Assembly: GCA_031272715.1 (NCBI GenBank)
Contig: JAISTH010000018.1
Coordinates: 1-64,000, forward strand
DNA: 64,000 bases
Direction: 5' to 3'
Origin: Desulfovibrio sp.
GTDB taxonomy: Bacteria > Desulfobacterota > Desulfovibrionia > Desulfovibrionales > Desulfovibrionaceae
Shown in pieces: positions 54,543 through 63,600 of this stretch (position 1 is the stretch's first letter; every line of letters starts with the position of its first letter). The position numbers were made by a program, and so were the translations under genes. The notes under the pieces are model-generated. The model was not told the DNA's origin, ran no database searches, and saw only the letters and a list, made by a program, of their open reading frames with translations.

Positions 54543-55070
54543 CTACCAGCCGTGGCCGCGACCGCCGCCCCTGCAGCCCTGTCGCATGCCGCCGTAGACG
54601 CCCTTCTCCGCCAGCTTCCGCTTCAGGGACGCCCGCTCCACGAAGAGTTCGGCCTTGATGTCCGCGATCTCCTTGTAGAGCTTCTGCACCTTCGGGACAT
54701 CGACGGCGCCCGTGGCGTAGTAGATCGCATCCAGTTCGGCGCGCTTGGCCTGCAGCTGCTGGTGCATCGGCCCCACCTTCTTCTCGTGCTCCCGGCGCAG
54801 CTTCTGCACGTCCGCCACCTGCTCGGGGGTCAGCCCTTCGGGGCCGAATTCCGGACAGTCTCCAGGGCCGTATCCGAATCCGGGTCCGTGTCCATGGCCG
54901 GGGCCGTATCCGTGGCCAGGGCCGTGACCAGGACCGCGCATCTTCATTTCGGGGGCGCCGGGACCGCCGGGGCCACCAGGGCCGCCAGGACCGCCAGGCT
55001 CTGCATTGACGAACATGGGCGCGCCCAACAGGGATATCATCGCCAGGGCGGCAATAATCGACTTTTTCAT
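54543..55070 (-). CDS. zraP: ZraP/Spy-like periplasmic metal-stress protein
   Basis: The ATG at 55070 after AGGAG gives 175 residues with signal peptide ending at FVNAEP. The mature N terminus is a glycine/proline/histidine-rich stretch (GPGHGPGHGYGPGHGHGPG), then the helical heavy-metal-resistor domain (LTPEQVADVQKLRREHEKK, LYKEIADIKAELFVERASLKRKL). The C terminus ends GCRGGGRGHGW. ZraP-type proteins bind zinc or copper and act as chaperones and as part of metal feedback. It is divergent from a ZraS/ZraR-like pair, the same order as in enterobacteria, and has a sigma-54 promoter. Confidence 0.85.
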   Translation of the reverse strand: MKKSIIAALAMISLLGAPMFVNAEPGGPGGPGGPGGPGAPEMKMRGPGHGPGHGYGPGHGHGPGFGYGPGDCPEFGPEGLTPEQVADVQKLRREHEKKVGPMHQQLQAKRAELDAIYYATGAVDVPKVQKLYKEIADIKAELFVERASLKRKLAEKGVYGGMRQGCRGGGRGHGW

Positions 55071-55129
55071 TTCAGGCTCCTTTCCTCGGTACGTTGTTGT
55101 GCATGACATCCATGCACGCCACTCCCTTG

Positions 55130-55144
55130 GCAAGGGGTGTGCCA
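55130..55144 (-). promoter_or_regulatory. Sigma-54 promoter of the zraP-like gene
   Basis: On the minus strand TGGCACACCCCTTGC is a perfect -24/-12 element (TGGCAC-N5-TTGC). The start would fall near 55118, about 48 nt before the zraP ATG. Confidence 0.85.
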
Positions 55145-55225
55145 AGACGGGGGGATCCGAACAAACCCTTGTTCCACGCGGGATTCTCCAATCCGCCAGC
55201 ATAGCACAGGATGGGGCATCTGGCC

Positions 55226-55270
55226 AAAAATTACACAGGGTCCGGGGCACATCGTGTAAAAACTACACAG
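55226..55270. promoter_or_regulatory. Candidate enhancer sites for the ZraR-like activator
   Basis: AAAAATTACACAG (55226-55238) and AAAAACTACACAG (55258-55270) are direct repeats 32 bp, or three helical turns, apart. The second is part of a perfect dyad GTGTA-N5-TACAC. They lie between the two divergent sigma-54 promoters, where an NtrC-type activator would bind. Confidence 0.55.
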
Positions 55271-55465
55271 CCGCCCGTCGAACCTTGCCTTCATGCACTG
55301 CCCAGGATGCCGAGGCGTCCCGTAGGTCCACGTGCCCCATGGACATCCACTCGCCGGCGCATCCGGCCATGCGCCGGGACGTCCGGGGCGCATGCCGCAC
55401 GAGTTCCAGGGGACGCCGCCGTCCCGGAGACGATCCCTCCGCCGGATCCGCTCATGGCGACACTC

Positions 55466-55480
55466 TGGCACGGCCTTTGC
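55466..55480 (+). promoter_or_regulatory. Sigma-54 promoter of the zraSR-like operon
   Basis: TGGCACGGCCTTTGC is a perfect TGGCAC-N5-TTGC element. The start would fall near 55492, about 130 nt before the sensor kinase gene. It makes the two-component operon self-activating. Confidence 0.85.
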
Positions 55481-55623
55481 CTCTCCCGTTCCGCCCCTCT
55501 TCCTCGCGCACGACCCGTCATGCTCCGCAGCCCTGCGCTTCGCCCAACCCCGAAGGGCCACGCACACGGACCCTCGCGAGACAGGGGACCACGATCGTCT
55601 CCCTTTGACAGGCGGCGTAGCAC

Positions 55624-57537
55624 ATGAGTAAGAACGAAACGGTTCCCGCAGCCCACCCCGCAAATTCCACACCCCCTTCCAGCGTGGCGCACCAACACCC
55701 CCATCCCGACGGACACCCACCGCAGACGGACGATCGCCGCAATCGCCTGCCCCACTGGCTCGTGGGGGGCGTCTGCGCCGTCCTGGCCCTCGCGGTGACC
55801 GTTCTGGTCCTGCACAACGCCCAGCGGAACCGGCAGCACGTCCTCGCCAACTACCTCGACAGGGCCGACGCGCTGATCTGGGCCCTTGAGGCCGGCACAA
55901 GAGCCTGGATGGCCTTCGAGACGGAACGCACCATCCTCCAGCCCCTGATCGAGGAGACGGCCAAGCAGCCCGGCATCGTCTACATGGCCGTCATCGACGG
56001 GGAAGGGCACGTCATCGCCCACAGCGACAGAGGTCTCGCAGGGTCCTCCCTGCCACCGGAGGCCGTCCCCGCCGGAGAACCCCAACTTGCGCCCCAGTGG
56101 CGCATCAGAGACCAGGACGGGACCGCCGTCTGCGAAGTCTACAGGCAGTTCGCCCCTCTCAGGGGAGGCTTCGGCGGCCCGGGCCGTCACGGTCCTTTCA
56201 GGGGAGGTTTCGGCCCCCCCGGCCCATATGGACCGCACATGGGACATCGTCCCGGCCACGACATCATGCCGCCGAGAAACGGACCACGTCCCCTCGTCCG
56301 CGAAGGGACCGACTACACCGCCCTCGTCGGCTTCGCCCACGGCCCCTTCGCCGCCGCCATCGAACAGGACTACCACAGCACGCTGCTCGCCGCCGCCCTC
56401 GTCGCCGCCCTCGGCATCGGAGGCCTGCTTGCGCTCTTCTGGGCCCACGGATACCGCCGATCCAACTGGCTGCTCAAGGTGACCCGGGCCCTCGCCGACG
56501 CCGTCGTGTCGAGCCTCCCCTGGGGCCTGCTGACCACCGACACCCGCGGCCGCGTCACCATGATCAACGCCGCCGCCCTCTCCCTCCTCGACATAGACAT
56601 GGAGCACGCCATGCACAGGGAGGTGCGGGACATCCCGGGACTGGACTGGGACGCGGCCCTGGCCGGACAGCTGGACGGAAGAGTCGCCGACCGGGAGACG
56701 ACCGTCGTCCGCGGCGCAGAATCGATCCCCATCAGTTTCGCCGTCTCCCCCATCCGGGACGAGGACGGGACGGCCCTGGGACAGGTCTTCCTGCTCAGGG
56801 ACATCGCCCAGATGAAACGGCTGCAGCAGGAGGCGCGCCGCAACGAGCGCCTTGCGGCACTCGGGAACCTCGCCGCCGGCGTTGCCCACGAACTGCGCAA
56901 CCCGCTGAGTTCCATCAAGGGGCTTGCGGTCTTCCTGGCAGGCAAGGTGGCGTCCGGCGCCCCCACCCAAGCGGCGAAGACCATGGTCCAGGAGGTGGAT
57001 CGCCTGGACAGGGTGGTGACGCAACTGCTGGACTTCTCCCGCCCCGGCTCCCCGCGGCTGGCAAGAACCGACCTGAACGACGTCGTCCGGCATACGCTGA
57101 CGCTGGCGTCCTCCGACGCCCTCGCCAAAAACATCGAGGTCGACTTCCTCCCGGAGACGGACGTCGACGCCGTCGCCGTGCTCGGGGACGCAGAGGAACT
57201 CACCCAGGCCCTCCTCAATCTCGTCCTGAACGCCATACAGTCCATGGACGACGGCGGGACCCTGCGCATCCGACTGGAACGCCGCCCAGGCGACGACGGG
57301 GCCCCCGTTGTCGCCATGGCAGTCACCGACACGGGATCCGGCATGACCCCCGAGATCCAGGCGTCCATCTTCACGCCCTACTTCACCACGAAACCCTCGG
57401 GGACGGGACTCGGACTCGCCATAGTCCGCAAGATCGTGGAATCCCACGGCGGCCGCATGGAGGTGGAAAGCTCCCCCGGACAAGGGAGCACCTTCCGCGT
57501 CCTTCTGCCCGCCATCCCGACGGAGCCAGGGACATGA
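55624..57537 (+). CDS. zraS: ZraS-like membrane sensor histidine kinase
   Basis: The 637-residue protein has a histidine-rich N terminus (HQHPHPDGHPPQ), a membrane segment near residue 50, a periplasmic sensor domain of about 220 residues and a second membrane segment near residue 265. A PAS domain precedes the HisKA site GVAHELRNPLSSIKG and the ATPase motifs LNLVLNAIQSM, DTGSGM and GTGLGLAIV. The sensor domain has an inserted glycine/proline/histidine-rich loop (GGFGGPGRHGPFRGGFGPPG), matching the style of the ZraP-like protein. It probably senses metal or envelope stress. It overlaps the regulator gene by 4 bp. Confidence 0.9.
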   Translation: MSKNETVPAAHPANSTPPSSVAHQHPHPDGHPPQTDDRRNRLPHWLVGGVCAVLALAVTVLVLHNAQRNRQHVLANYLDRADALIWALEAGTRAWMAFETERTILQPLIEETAKQPGIVYMAVIDGEGHVIAHSDRGLAGSSLPPEAVPAGEPQLAPQWRIRDQDGTAVCEVYRQFAPLRGGFGGPGRHGPFRGGFGPPGPYGPHMGHRPGHDIMPPRNGPRPLVREGTDYTALVGFAHGPFAAAIEQDYHSTLLAAALVAALGIGGLLALFWAHGYRRSNWLLKVTRALADAVVSSLPWGLLTTDTRGRVTMINAAALSLLDIDMEHAMHREVRDIPGLDWDAALAGQLDGRVADRETTVVRGAESIPISFAVSPIRDEDGTALGQVFLLRDIAQMKRLQQEARRNERLAALGNLAAGVAHELRNPLSSIKGLAVFLAGKVASGAPTQAAKTMVQEVDRLDRVVTQLLDFSRPGSPRLARTDLNDVVRHTLTLASSDALAKNIEVDFLPETDVDAVAVLGDAEELTQALLNLVLNAIQSMDDGGTLRIRLERRPGDDGAPVVAMAVTDTGSGMTPEIQASIFTPYFTTKPSGTGLGLAIVRKIVESHGGRMEVESSPGQGSTFRVLLPAIPTEPGT

Positions 57538-58901
57538 ACGCGAAAAGGAAGCTTTCCATCCTCGTGGTGGAGGACGACGAGGGCCACAGATCCATGCTCC
57601 AGACCCTCCTTGCTGACTGGGGGTATCAGGTCGCCCAGGCCGTCGACGGCGAGTCCGCCGTGGAGCAATGCCGACAGACGCCCTACGACCTCGTCCTCAT
57701 GGACGTGCGCATGGGAGGCATGAGCGGCATCGAGGCCCTCGGGGCGATCCGGGAATTCAACCCCGCCATCCCCATCCTCGTCATGACTGCGTATTCCGAC
57801 GTCAAGGACGCCGTGCAGGCCGTCAAGGCCGGTGCGTACGACTACCTGCAGAAACCCCTGGACTTCGACGACCTCAAGCTGAAGCTCGAGCGGGCCGCGG
57901 ACCACGCCCATCTGCGGGAGGAGAACCGGCGCCTGCGGGACGCCGCAGGCACGGACGACGCCGGCATCATCGGCCGAAGCCAGCCCATGCGGCAATTGCT
58001 GGAAATGGTCGCCGCCGTCGCGCCCTCGGACGCGACGGTCCTCTTCACGGGGGAGTCGGGCACCGGCAAGGAACTGCTCGCGAAGACCCTCCACGCCGAA
58101 AGCGCCCGCAAATCCGGCCCCTTCATCGCCGTCAACTGCGCCGCCATCAGCGAGAATCTTCTGGAATCCGAACTCTTCGGCCACGAAAAGGGGGCCTTCA
58201 CGGGCGCGGACAGGCGCCGGGAAGGACGGTTCATGGCCGCCGACAAGGGGACCCTCTTCCTCGACGAGATCGGGGAACTGCCCCTCGCCATGCAGGCGAA
58301 GCTCCTGCGGGCCATCCAGGAGCGCGAGGTCCAGCGGGTCGGCAGCGACGTCCCCGTCAAGGTGGACGTGCGCATCGTGGCCGCCACCAACAGGGATCTG
58401 CAGGAGGAGGTCCATAGGGGGGGATTCAGGCAGGACCTGTTCTACCGCCTGAACGTCGTCACGATGCACGTCCCGGCGCTGCGGGACCGGCCGGACGACA
58501 TCCCGCTGCTCGCGGCCCACTTCCTGCGCATCTTCGCGGACAGGAACGGCAAGACGGTCAAGGGGTTCACCCCCGCCGCCATGGACAGGATGGTCAAGCA
58601 CGCATGGCCCGGGAACGTGCGGGAACTGGAGAATTGCGTCGAGCGCGCCGTCGTGCTGCTGGTGGGGGAATACGTGACCGAGCGGGAACTGCCCCCGACG
58701 CTGGCCACGTCCGATGGGACCGCGGAGGGGAGGGGCTGGGACTTCGCCGGACTGACGCTCGAGGAGATAGAGCGGGCCGTCGTCGTCGACACGGTCGAGA
58801 GCGTCGGCGGGAACAAGAGCGAGGCCGCCCGCAGGCTTGGCATCTCCCGCAAGACGCTCCTCACGAAATTGCGGGATGCGGAGGGGGACGGCGCCACGTG
58901 A
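57534..58901 (+). CDS. zraR: ZraR-like sigma-54-dependent response regulator
   Basis: From ATG 57534 the product has 455 residues. The receiver domain has VEDDEGH and the phosphorylated aspartate in LVLMDVRMGG. The AAA+ domain has GESGTGKE, the sigma-54 contact loop GAFTGA and GTLFLDEIGELP. A Fis-type helix-turn-helix ends the protein (GGNKSEAARRLGISRKTLLTKL). It would activate the two sigma-54 promoters flanking the sensor gene and zraP. The start overlaps the kinase stop, so the pair is translated together. Confidence 0.92.
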   Translation: MNAKRKLSILVVEDDEGHRSMLQTLLADWGYQVAQAVDGESAVEQCRQTPYDLVLMDVRMGGMSGIEALGAIREFNPAIPILVMTAYSDVKDAVQAVKAGAYDYLQKPLDFDDLKLKLERAADHAHLREENRRLRDAAGTDDAGIIGRSQPMRQLLEMVAAVAPSDATVLFTGESGTGKELLAKTLHAESARKSGPFIAVNCAAISENLLESELFGHEKGAFTGADRRREGRFMAADKGTLFLDEIGELPLAMQAKLLRAIQEREVQRVGSDVPVKVDVRIVAATNRDLQEEVHRGGFRQDLFYRLNVVTMHVPALRDRPDDIPLLAAHFLRIFADRNGKTVKGFTPAAMDRMVKHAWPGNVRELENCVERAVVLLVGEYVTERELPPTLATSDGTAEGRGWDFAGLTLEEIERAVVVDTVESVGGNKSEAARRLGISRKTLLTKLRDAEGDGAT

Positions 58902-59031
58902 GGGAGTCCCGGGGCGGCGACCGCATGAGCCCGCAGTCAGAAGAGTTCCATGCAGGAGGCGCGATCCTGGATGACGGTCAGAGGGAAGCGCCTCGCCCTC
59001 GTTGACGCCCCCCTGGACGTAGAGGGACGGG

Positions 59032-61755
59032 CTAGCCGCCATTGCGTTGCACCGTTCCGGCACTTGTGTGCATGACGCCTCCATCGGGATCGATGGCGAG
59101 AATCCTGATCCCGTTCAGACTGTCGCCCACGCGCAGGGCATGCAGGCGACCCTCCGCATCCTCCACCGCAAGTCCCGATCGTCCGGACGGCACGAGTTTC
59201 CAGCCCTTGATTCCCGCCAGGTTCGCCCCGGATCCGCCGGATGCCGCCGTTCCCTTGCGCCCCGGAGAGGATCCGGCCGCAGGGGCGACGTTGCCTTTTG
59301 CCTTGTCGACCGCCTTGGACGGCGGGATGGAGACGGTCTTGGCAACGGAAGGCTTGCCCTTGGCCTTGCCGGTCGCCTTGGCCTGCCGCGACCCCGCTTG
59401 CCTGGCCGGGGTCGTCCCCGGAACTGGGGCGATGCCCGGGACTGCAGCGATGCCCGGAACTTCGGCGATGCCCGGAACCGCGGCGATGCCGATGGTTTCT
59501 GGCCTTTGCCCGGGACGGCCGGACACCCCTTCGGCTCCCGTAATCGCCCCAACCGCCCCGTCCGCCATGACCGAAGATACGGTCGGGATGCCCAGAGTCG
59601 CAGAGAGACTTGACGTGATGGTCGCCACGGGGAACGACGAAGCGCCAGGAAGCGTCTCGACGATGCCGGCCGGCTCAATCCCCTGCCCAGGGATATCCAG
59701 CGTCCACTTCGCTTCCAGAAGAACGTTGTTCGCCTGACTTGCAGCAGCCGGGACGCCGGGATTCCTGGAGGATTCGGGTTTCCCTGATGCGGCGGGAACC
59801 GGGTCCGGGATGGTGAGCGGTTCCCGAAGGCCCTCGCGCTCCGGCACGGATGCCAGGGAGGGACGTTCCGGCGGAGACGACGCATCCATCATGAACACGA
59901 TGGCTGCGCCGCACAGCAGCGCGAGCAACACCGCGATGACGGGCGTCCACGCCATGCGCATGGAAGGATCCGTCCCGCCCTGCCCCACCGTGACCGTGCA
60001 TCCGTCGCCGAAGCGGACATGCACATCGTGCCGACATTGCCCAAAGCCTTTGCATGAACAGTGATTGCGGCACCCGGATGTGCCGCGTACCGACCGGCCC
60101 CTCGGCCCATCCCGCCTTGCGCCGACGGAACCATTGCCCTCCGCAGCGTCTACGGGCCGCATCACGGCCCCCGTGTCGTTCCTGTCCTTCATGTCGATAC
60201 CCACGTTCGGCTTTGCGGCCATGGCACCAGGCCCGTCCGCGGACAGAGCCGCGGAGAAGGCGCCGCCGGACCGCGTTTCATGGCGATTGTCCTCTTCGGA
60301 CGCATCCTGGACCGATGCTCCTTTGGTTTGGCCATCCCCGGCCATATCCTCCCTCGTGACGTCATGGGGGGCCCCGTCAGGACCGTCCAGAGGGCATTCC
60401 TCTCCGACGGCCTTCTCGGCGGCTTTCCCGATGGCTTCCGCACCGCCATGCAGGACGGCCTTCTCGCCCGAGGACGCATCGCAGTTCATGACGCCCGGAG
60501 AGGCCCCGTCGTCTCCTGCCCCTTGACGCAGGGGAACGGCATCGACCGTCGCGGCGTTCGTTTCCACGTTCCTCCGAGCCTCTTCGCCTGCGCCGTTTCC
60601 AGCGCAGGAAGGCGCTTCGGTCTGGAATCCGGGCGCCTGGGAATCATTCAGGCCCTTCCCAGAGCACCGGGGCGCCGCCACGTCCGTGTCCGGGATACCC
60701 ACGGAATCCCGACAACCTTCCCCCCGCGCTATCGGCGATGTCACCGAATCCAATGCTTCCGTCACCACGGCGGCCCCCTCTGCCCCGACTTTCGGTGACG
60801 GGCCGTTCCGGCGCGCCATGCGCCTGGGGTTGCCGGATGACCGCGGCTTGCCGCGAGTCCCGTTCTCCGGTTCCTGGCCATCCTGATTCCGGCCTGCCAG
60901 GGCGATGCCGCTTTCCCCGAAGCCGATCGCCGGGATCCAGTGCGAGACGTCCCACGCGTCTCCCTCCAAAAACGAGGCGAGATCCAACTCATCACCACAG
61001 CAAGTCTCAGCCGAGGGCGGATCAGGCGCCGTTCCTTCGGCCGCATCCATCTTCCGCTCCATGACGTCCGCAGACGCCCGGGGACGCTCCACGGGAACGG
61101 TCGCGGCCATGTCGGCGACCTTCCCGTGCCGCTCTTCAAAAACGTGCACGATGGCCTCCGGAATGCGGCCCACCCATGCCTCCAGCACGGGTTCCCGCCC
61201 GTCGAAGCCCGGGACGCCCAGTTCCGTCGCCGACCTGGCGATGCCAAGGGCCGTCATCACGGACCGTGCGGCAGACTGTACCGCCTTGATCGCGGCTTCC
61301 CTCGGTTTTTCAAGTCGCCGCCGCGACGACCTCGACCCTTGCGCCGCGACCAGTTCCGCGATGCGGCTTTCCGCCTGCTTCAAGATCCCGGCGGCCTTTG
61401 CGGCCTCCTTCGCCGCCCTTCCCGCCGTCGCGGCCGTCGTCTCGGCACTGGACCCGTCCGACGTCGAGACGAGGAGATTCAAGCCCTGCTTCGCCGCGGC
61501 CTCCCACCGCACGGCCATCCTCGCAGCGGCCTCTGCGGCATCCCTGGTCTCGGCCAGGATATCCTTGCCCTCCGGCGCACCGGACCCTTTATGCGCCATT
61601 TCCTCGGACACAGGGCGGATCCCGTCGCCTTCGATGGCGCCCCGCACCTCTTCCGGCACGTTGCATGACACTCCCCCATGTCCATGGTCCGTGCCTGCAT
61701 GACCCGCTGGCCCGATGGAGGACTCGAGGCCCTTGCCGTTGTGGAAACTTCTCAT
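59032..61755 (-). CDS. Large single-pass membrane protein, possibly from a mobile element
   Basis: The ATG at 61755 with GGAG upstream gives 907 residues; ATG 61767 is possible. The first 630 residues are cytoplasmic, alanine- and glycine-rich with helical stretches (AAKEAAKAAGILKQAESRIAELV). A cysteine cluster (CRNHCSCKGFGQCRHD) precedes one membrane segment (WTPVIAVLLALLCGAAIVFMM). The outer part has repeats (AAVPGIAEVPGIAAVPGIAPVPG) and ends in a small domain (GWKLVPSGRSGLAVEDAEGRLHALRVGDSLNGIRIL) that resembles PilP/GspC-type or conjugation scaffold domains. No family is certain. Its neighbour is a plasmid-type helicase, so a conjugation or replication element is likely. Confidence 0.55.
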   Translation of the reverse strand: MRSFHNGKGLESSIGPAGHAGTDHGHGGVSCNVPEEVRGAIEGDGIRPVSEEMAHKGSGAPEGKDILAETRDAAEAAARMAVRWEAAAKQGLNLLVSTSDGSSAETTAATAGRAAKEAAKAAGILKQAESRIAELVAAQGSRSSRRRLEKPREAAIKAVQSAARSVMTALGIARSATELGVPGFDGREPVLEAWVGRIPEAIVHVFEERHGKVADMAATVPVERPRASADVMERKMDAAEGTAPDPPSAETCCGDELDLASFLEGDAWDVSHWIPAIGFGESGIALAGRNQDGQEPENGTRGKPRSSGNPRRMARRNGPSPKVGAEGAAVVTEALDSVTSPIARGEGCRDSVGIPDTDVAAPRCSGKGLNDSQAPGFQTEAPSCAGNGAGEEARRNVETNAATVDAVPLRQGAGDDGASPGVMNCDASSGEKAVLHGGAEAIGKAAEKAVGEECPLDGPDGAPHDVTREDMAGDGQTKGASVQDASEEDNRHETRSGGAFSAALSADGPGAMAAKPNVGIDMKDRNDTGAVMRPVDAAEGNGSVGARRDGPRGRSVRGTSGCRNHCSCKGFGQCRHDVHVRFGDGCTVTVGQGGTDPSMRMAWTPVIAVLLALLCGAAIVFMMDASSPPERPSLASVPEREGLREPLTIPDPVPAASGKPESSRNPGVPAAASQANNVLLEAKWTLDIPGQGIEPAGIVETLPGASSFPVATITSSLSATLGIPTVSSVMADGAVGAITGAEGVSGRPGQRPETIGIAAVPGIAEVPGIAAVPGIAPVPGTTPARQAGSRQAKATGKAKGKPSVAKTVSIPPSKAVDKAKGNVAPAAGSSPGRKGTAASGGSGANLAGIKGWKLVPSGRSGLAVEDAEGRLHALRVGDSLNGIRILAIDPDGGVMHTSAGTVQRNGG

Positions 61756-61857
61756 GCTGTGCTCCATGTTTGACCTACCGATGCGAGTTTGCGGATTTTC
61801 GGCATAGATTGATTCGGTTCTGATGTGCCCGTGAAATGCTGGGCGCATCTAGGGGAC

Positions 61858-61875
61858 TATGTCACATGTGACAAT
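61858..61875. promoter_or_regulatory. Dyad resembling the AOR/tup operator
   Basis: TATGTCACATGTGACAAT contains a perfect 14-bp palindrome TGTCACATGTGACA and shares the left arm TATGTC and the GACA of the AOR and tup dyads. It lies about 100 bp upstream of the large membrane-protein gene. It may be a general CRP/FNR-like site instead. Confidence 0.4.
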
Positions 61876-61938
61876 ATAAAATATCAATATCTTACATATT
61901 GCCATAGAATTCGATTTCATTCATGTTTCTTTTAGTGC

Positions 61939-63600
61939 TTATCTACAGAATAGGCGTTTTTTCATATTTTTTAGATATTCCCGCTTTTCTTCAGTTTCTA
62001 TTGAAAACAAATCGATATTTCCACTTGCTTGATTAGGTTGTGGCAAATCTGCTGGAATATCATTTGGCATCCATACGATACCGCCATTATCACTCTCTGA
62101 CAATCTAACAGTGAACGGTTTTGCATCATCTCCAAAGACATCGCGCGCCTTAGTCAATTGCACTTTGAACATCGCACCATCAGACATTTTATAACTTTTT
62201 GGATGCGTGAGGCTTATAACAGTATCAAGGATGTCTTCTTTGGAGTTTGATCCACGTTGTTCTCCGCTTTTTCCTTGATGATGGATAAGCAATACAGATA
62301 TATTTCTATTTCGCATTTGCAGCAGCCATTCCTGCAATGCTCGTTCCGTTGCAATGCCGCTCCCTTTGACAAGCGTTGATAGATTGTCAATAATCAGAAA
62401 TTCAATGCCATGTAGATTGCACTCGAGTATGTCCTGCCCTTCGGTTGTCGCAAGGTTCAACTTTCTCGTGCCGTTGCGAAGGCGATCAGAAGTGATGATC
62501 CGTAGGTAGTCATGTTTGACGGTGATGCCCATTCCCTTCTCGAGACCAAAGAGACGCTCCTTGAGCGTTCTTTCGGGCATCTCGCCGTCTATGTAGAGGG
62601 TCTGTACCGGTCTCGCGCATCGCCAGCGGCCGAAGACGCTCCCGCCGTACGCCGCCGCCAAGGCGAAGGTGAGAGCCACGTTGGTCTTGCCGACGCCCCT
62701 GAAGGCGTGAAGCATGATCAATCCCGGCTTCGGGAGCACGGGGTTGATGATCCACTCCTGCTTTTGCACCGGCATCGACCTGAACGATTGATAATCGATC
62801 GCCATAACCTCCCGTTCGACGGACGGCACCGGAGGATTGCCACATCCAGGCGCACTCCCCAAGGCGTCATCCAGCATCCGTGCGACATGTCCCTTGCCGT
62901 ACCTCGCATGCAGACGGTTGAAGTCGGCCGGTCCCTCTCCATCCCGCGCGATCAGAAATTTCGCGTCTATGGCCGATGCCGCCTTTTCGGCATACGTGGC
63001 GGCCTGACCGTCATCCGTCCCCGTGTCCTGGTCGACGCAGAGAAGGATCGCACGCTCCGGGTACCGCCTCCGGGCCATATGCGCCACCGGTGCGAGATTT
63101 TCGGCCTTGAAGGCGACCAGCACGGGGTGTCCCGAGCATTCGTGAAGGGACAGACAGGTCGCCAACTCCACGCCGATCAGCAGGGGCCCCGTGGACTCCA
63201 TCCGCCCGATGGGGAAGTGGCCGCCCTCCCTGAAACCGTTCGAAAGATACATGCCGCCGTCTGCTTCGATGCGCAGCACGCTCATGCACTTGCCGCCCAC
63301 GTCCAGAATCGGCACAAGCAGCGACATGTCACGCACCAGCAGGCCTTTGCAGGGGACGACACCCCTTGCCGCAAGATAGGGATGCCCGGTGCAGGCTGAC
63401 GCCGTGCCGAGTTCCTTTGCTGCACCGATGGCAGCATCGGTTCCCTGCAACATCACCGATTCTCCGGCCGAAAGCCGCATTCGCCCCATGGATGGTCCTG
63501 ACAGCGAGTCATGTCCGACCAGTTCCTTGATATACATCTCGTTGACGGCTGAGGCAGCCCGACATTCTTCCATGTGATCCACCAACGTGTTCATGATCAT
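61939..63600 (-). CDS. TOPRIM domain and RepA-type helicase fusion protein
   Basis: The ATG at 63600 after GGGAGGG gives 553 residues. A TOPRIM domain in the first 260 residues shows LIGVELATCLSLHECSG and the acidic pair in ILLCVDQDTGTDD. The second half is a RecA-like hexameric helicase of the RepA/AAA_25 type with Walker A HAFRGVGKTNVAL, DGEMPERTLKERL, Walker B FLIIDNLSTLV and LLIHHQGKSGEQRGS. Such proteins start or drive replication of plasmids, phages and integrative elements. The C-terminal third of the gene is AT-rich, the rest GC-rich, so the gene is a mosaic. The downstream AT-rich DNA may include its origin. Confidence 0.85.
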   Translation of the reverse strand: MIMNTLVDHMEECRAASAVNEMYIKELVGHDSLSGPSMGRMRLSAGESVMLQGTDAAIGAAKELGTASACTGHPYLAARGVVPCKGLLVRDMSLLVPILDVGGKCMSVLRIEADGGMYLSNGFREGGHFPIGRMESTGPLLIGVELATCLSLHECSGHPVLVAFKAENLAPVAHMARRRYPERAILLCVDQDTGTDDGQAATYAEKAASAIDAKFLIARDGEGPADFNRLHARYGKGHVARMLDDALGSAPGCGNPPVPSVEREVMAIDYQSFRSMPVQKQEWIINPVLPKPGLIMLHAFRGVGKTNVALTFALAAAYGGSVFGRWRCARPVQTLYIDGEMPERTLKERLFGLEKGMGITVKHDYLRIITSDRLRNGTRKLNLATTEGQDILECNLHGIEFLIIDNLSTLVKGSGIATERALQEWLLQMRNRNISVLLIHHQGKSGEQRGSNSKEDILDTVISLTHPKSYKMSDGAMFKVQLTKARDVFGDDAKPFTVRLSESDNGGIVWMPNDIPADLPQPNQASGNIDLFSIETEEKREYLKNMKKRLFCR

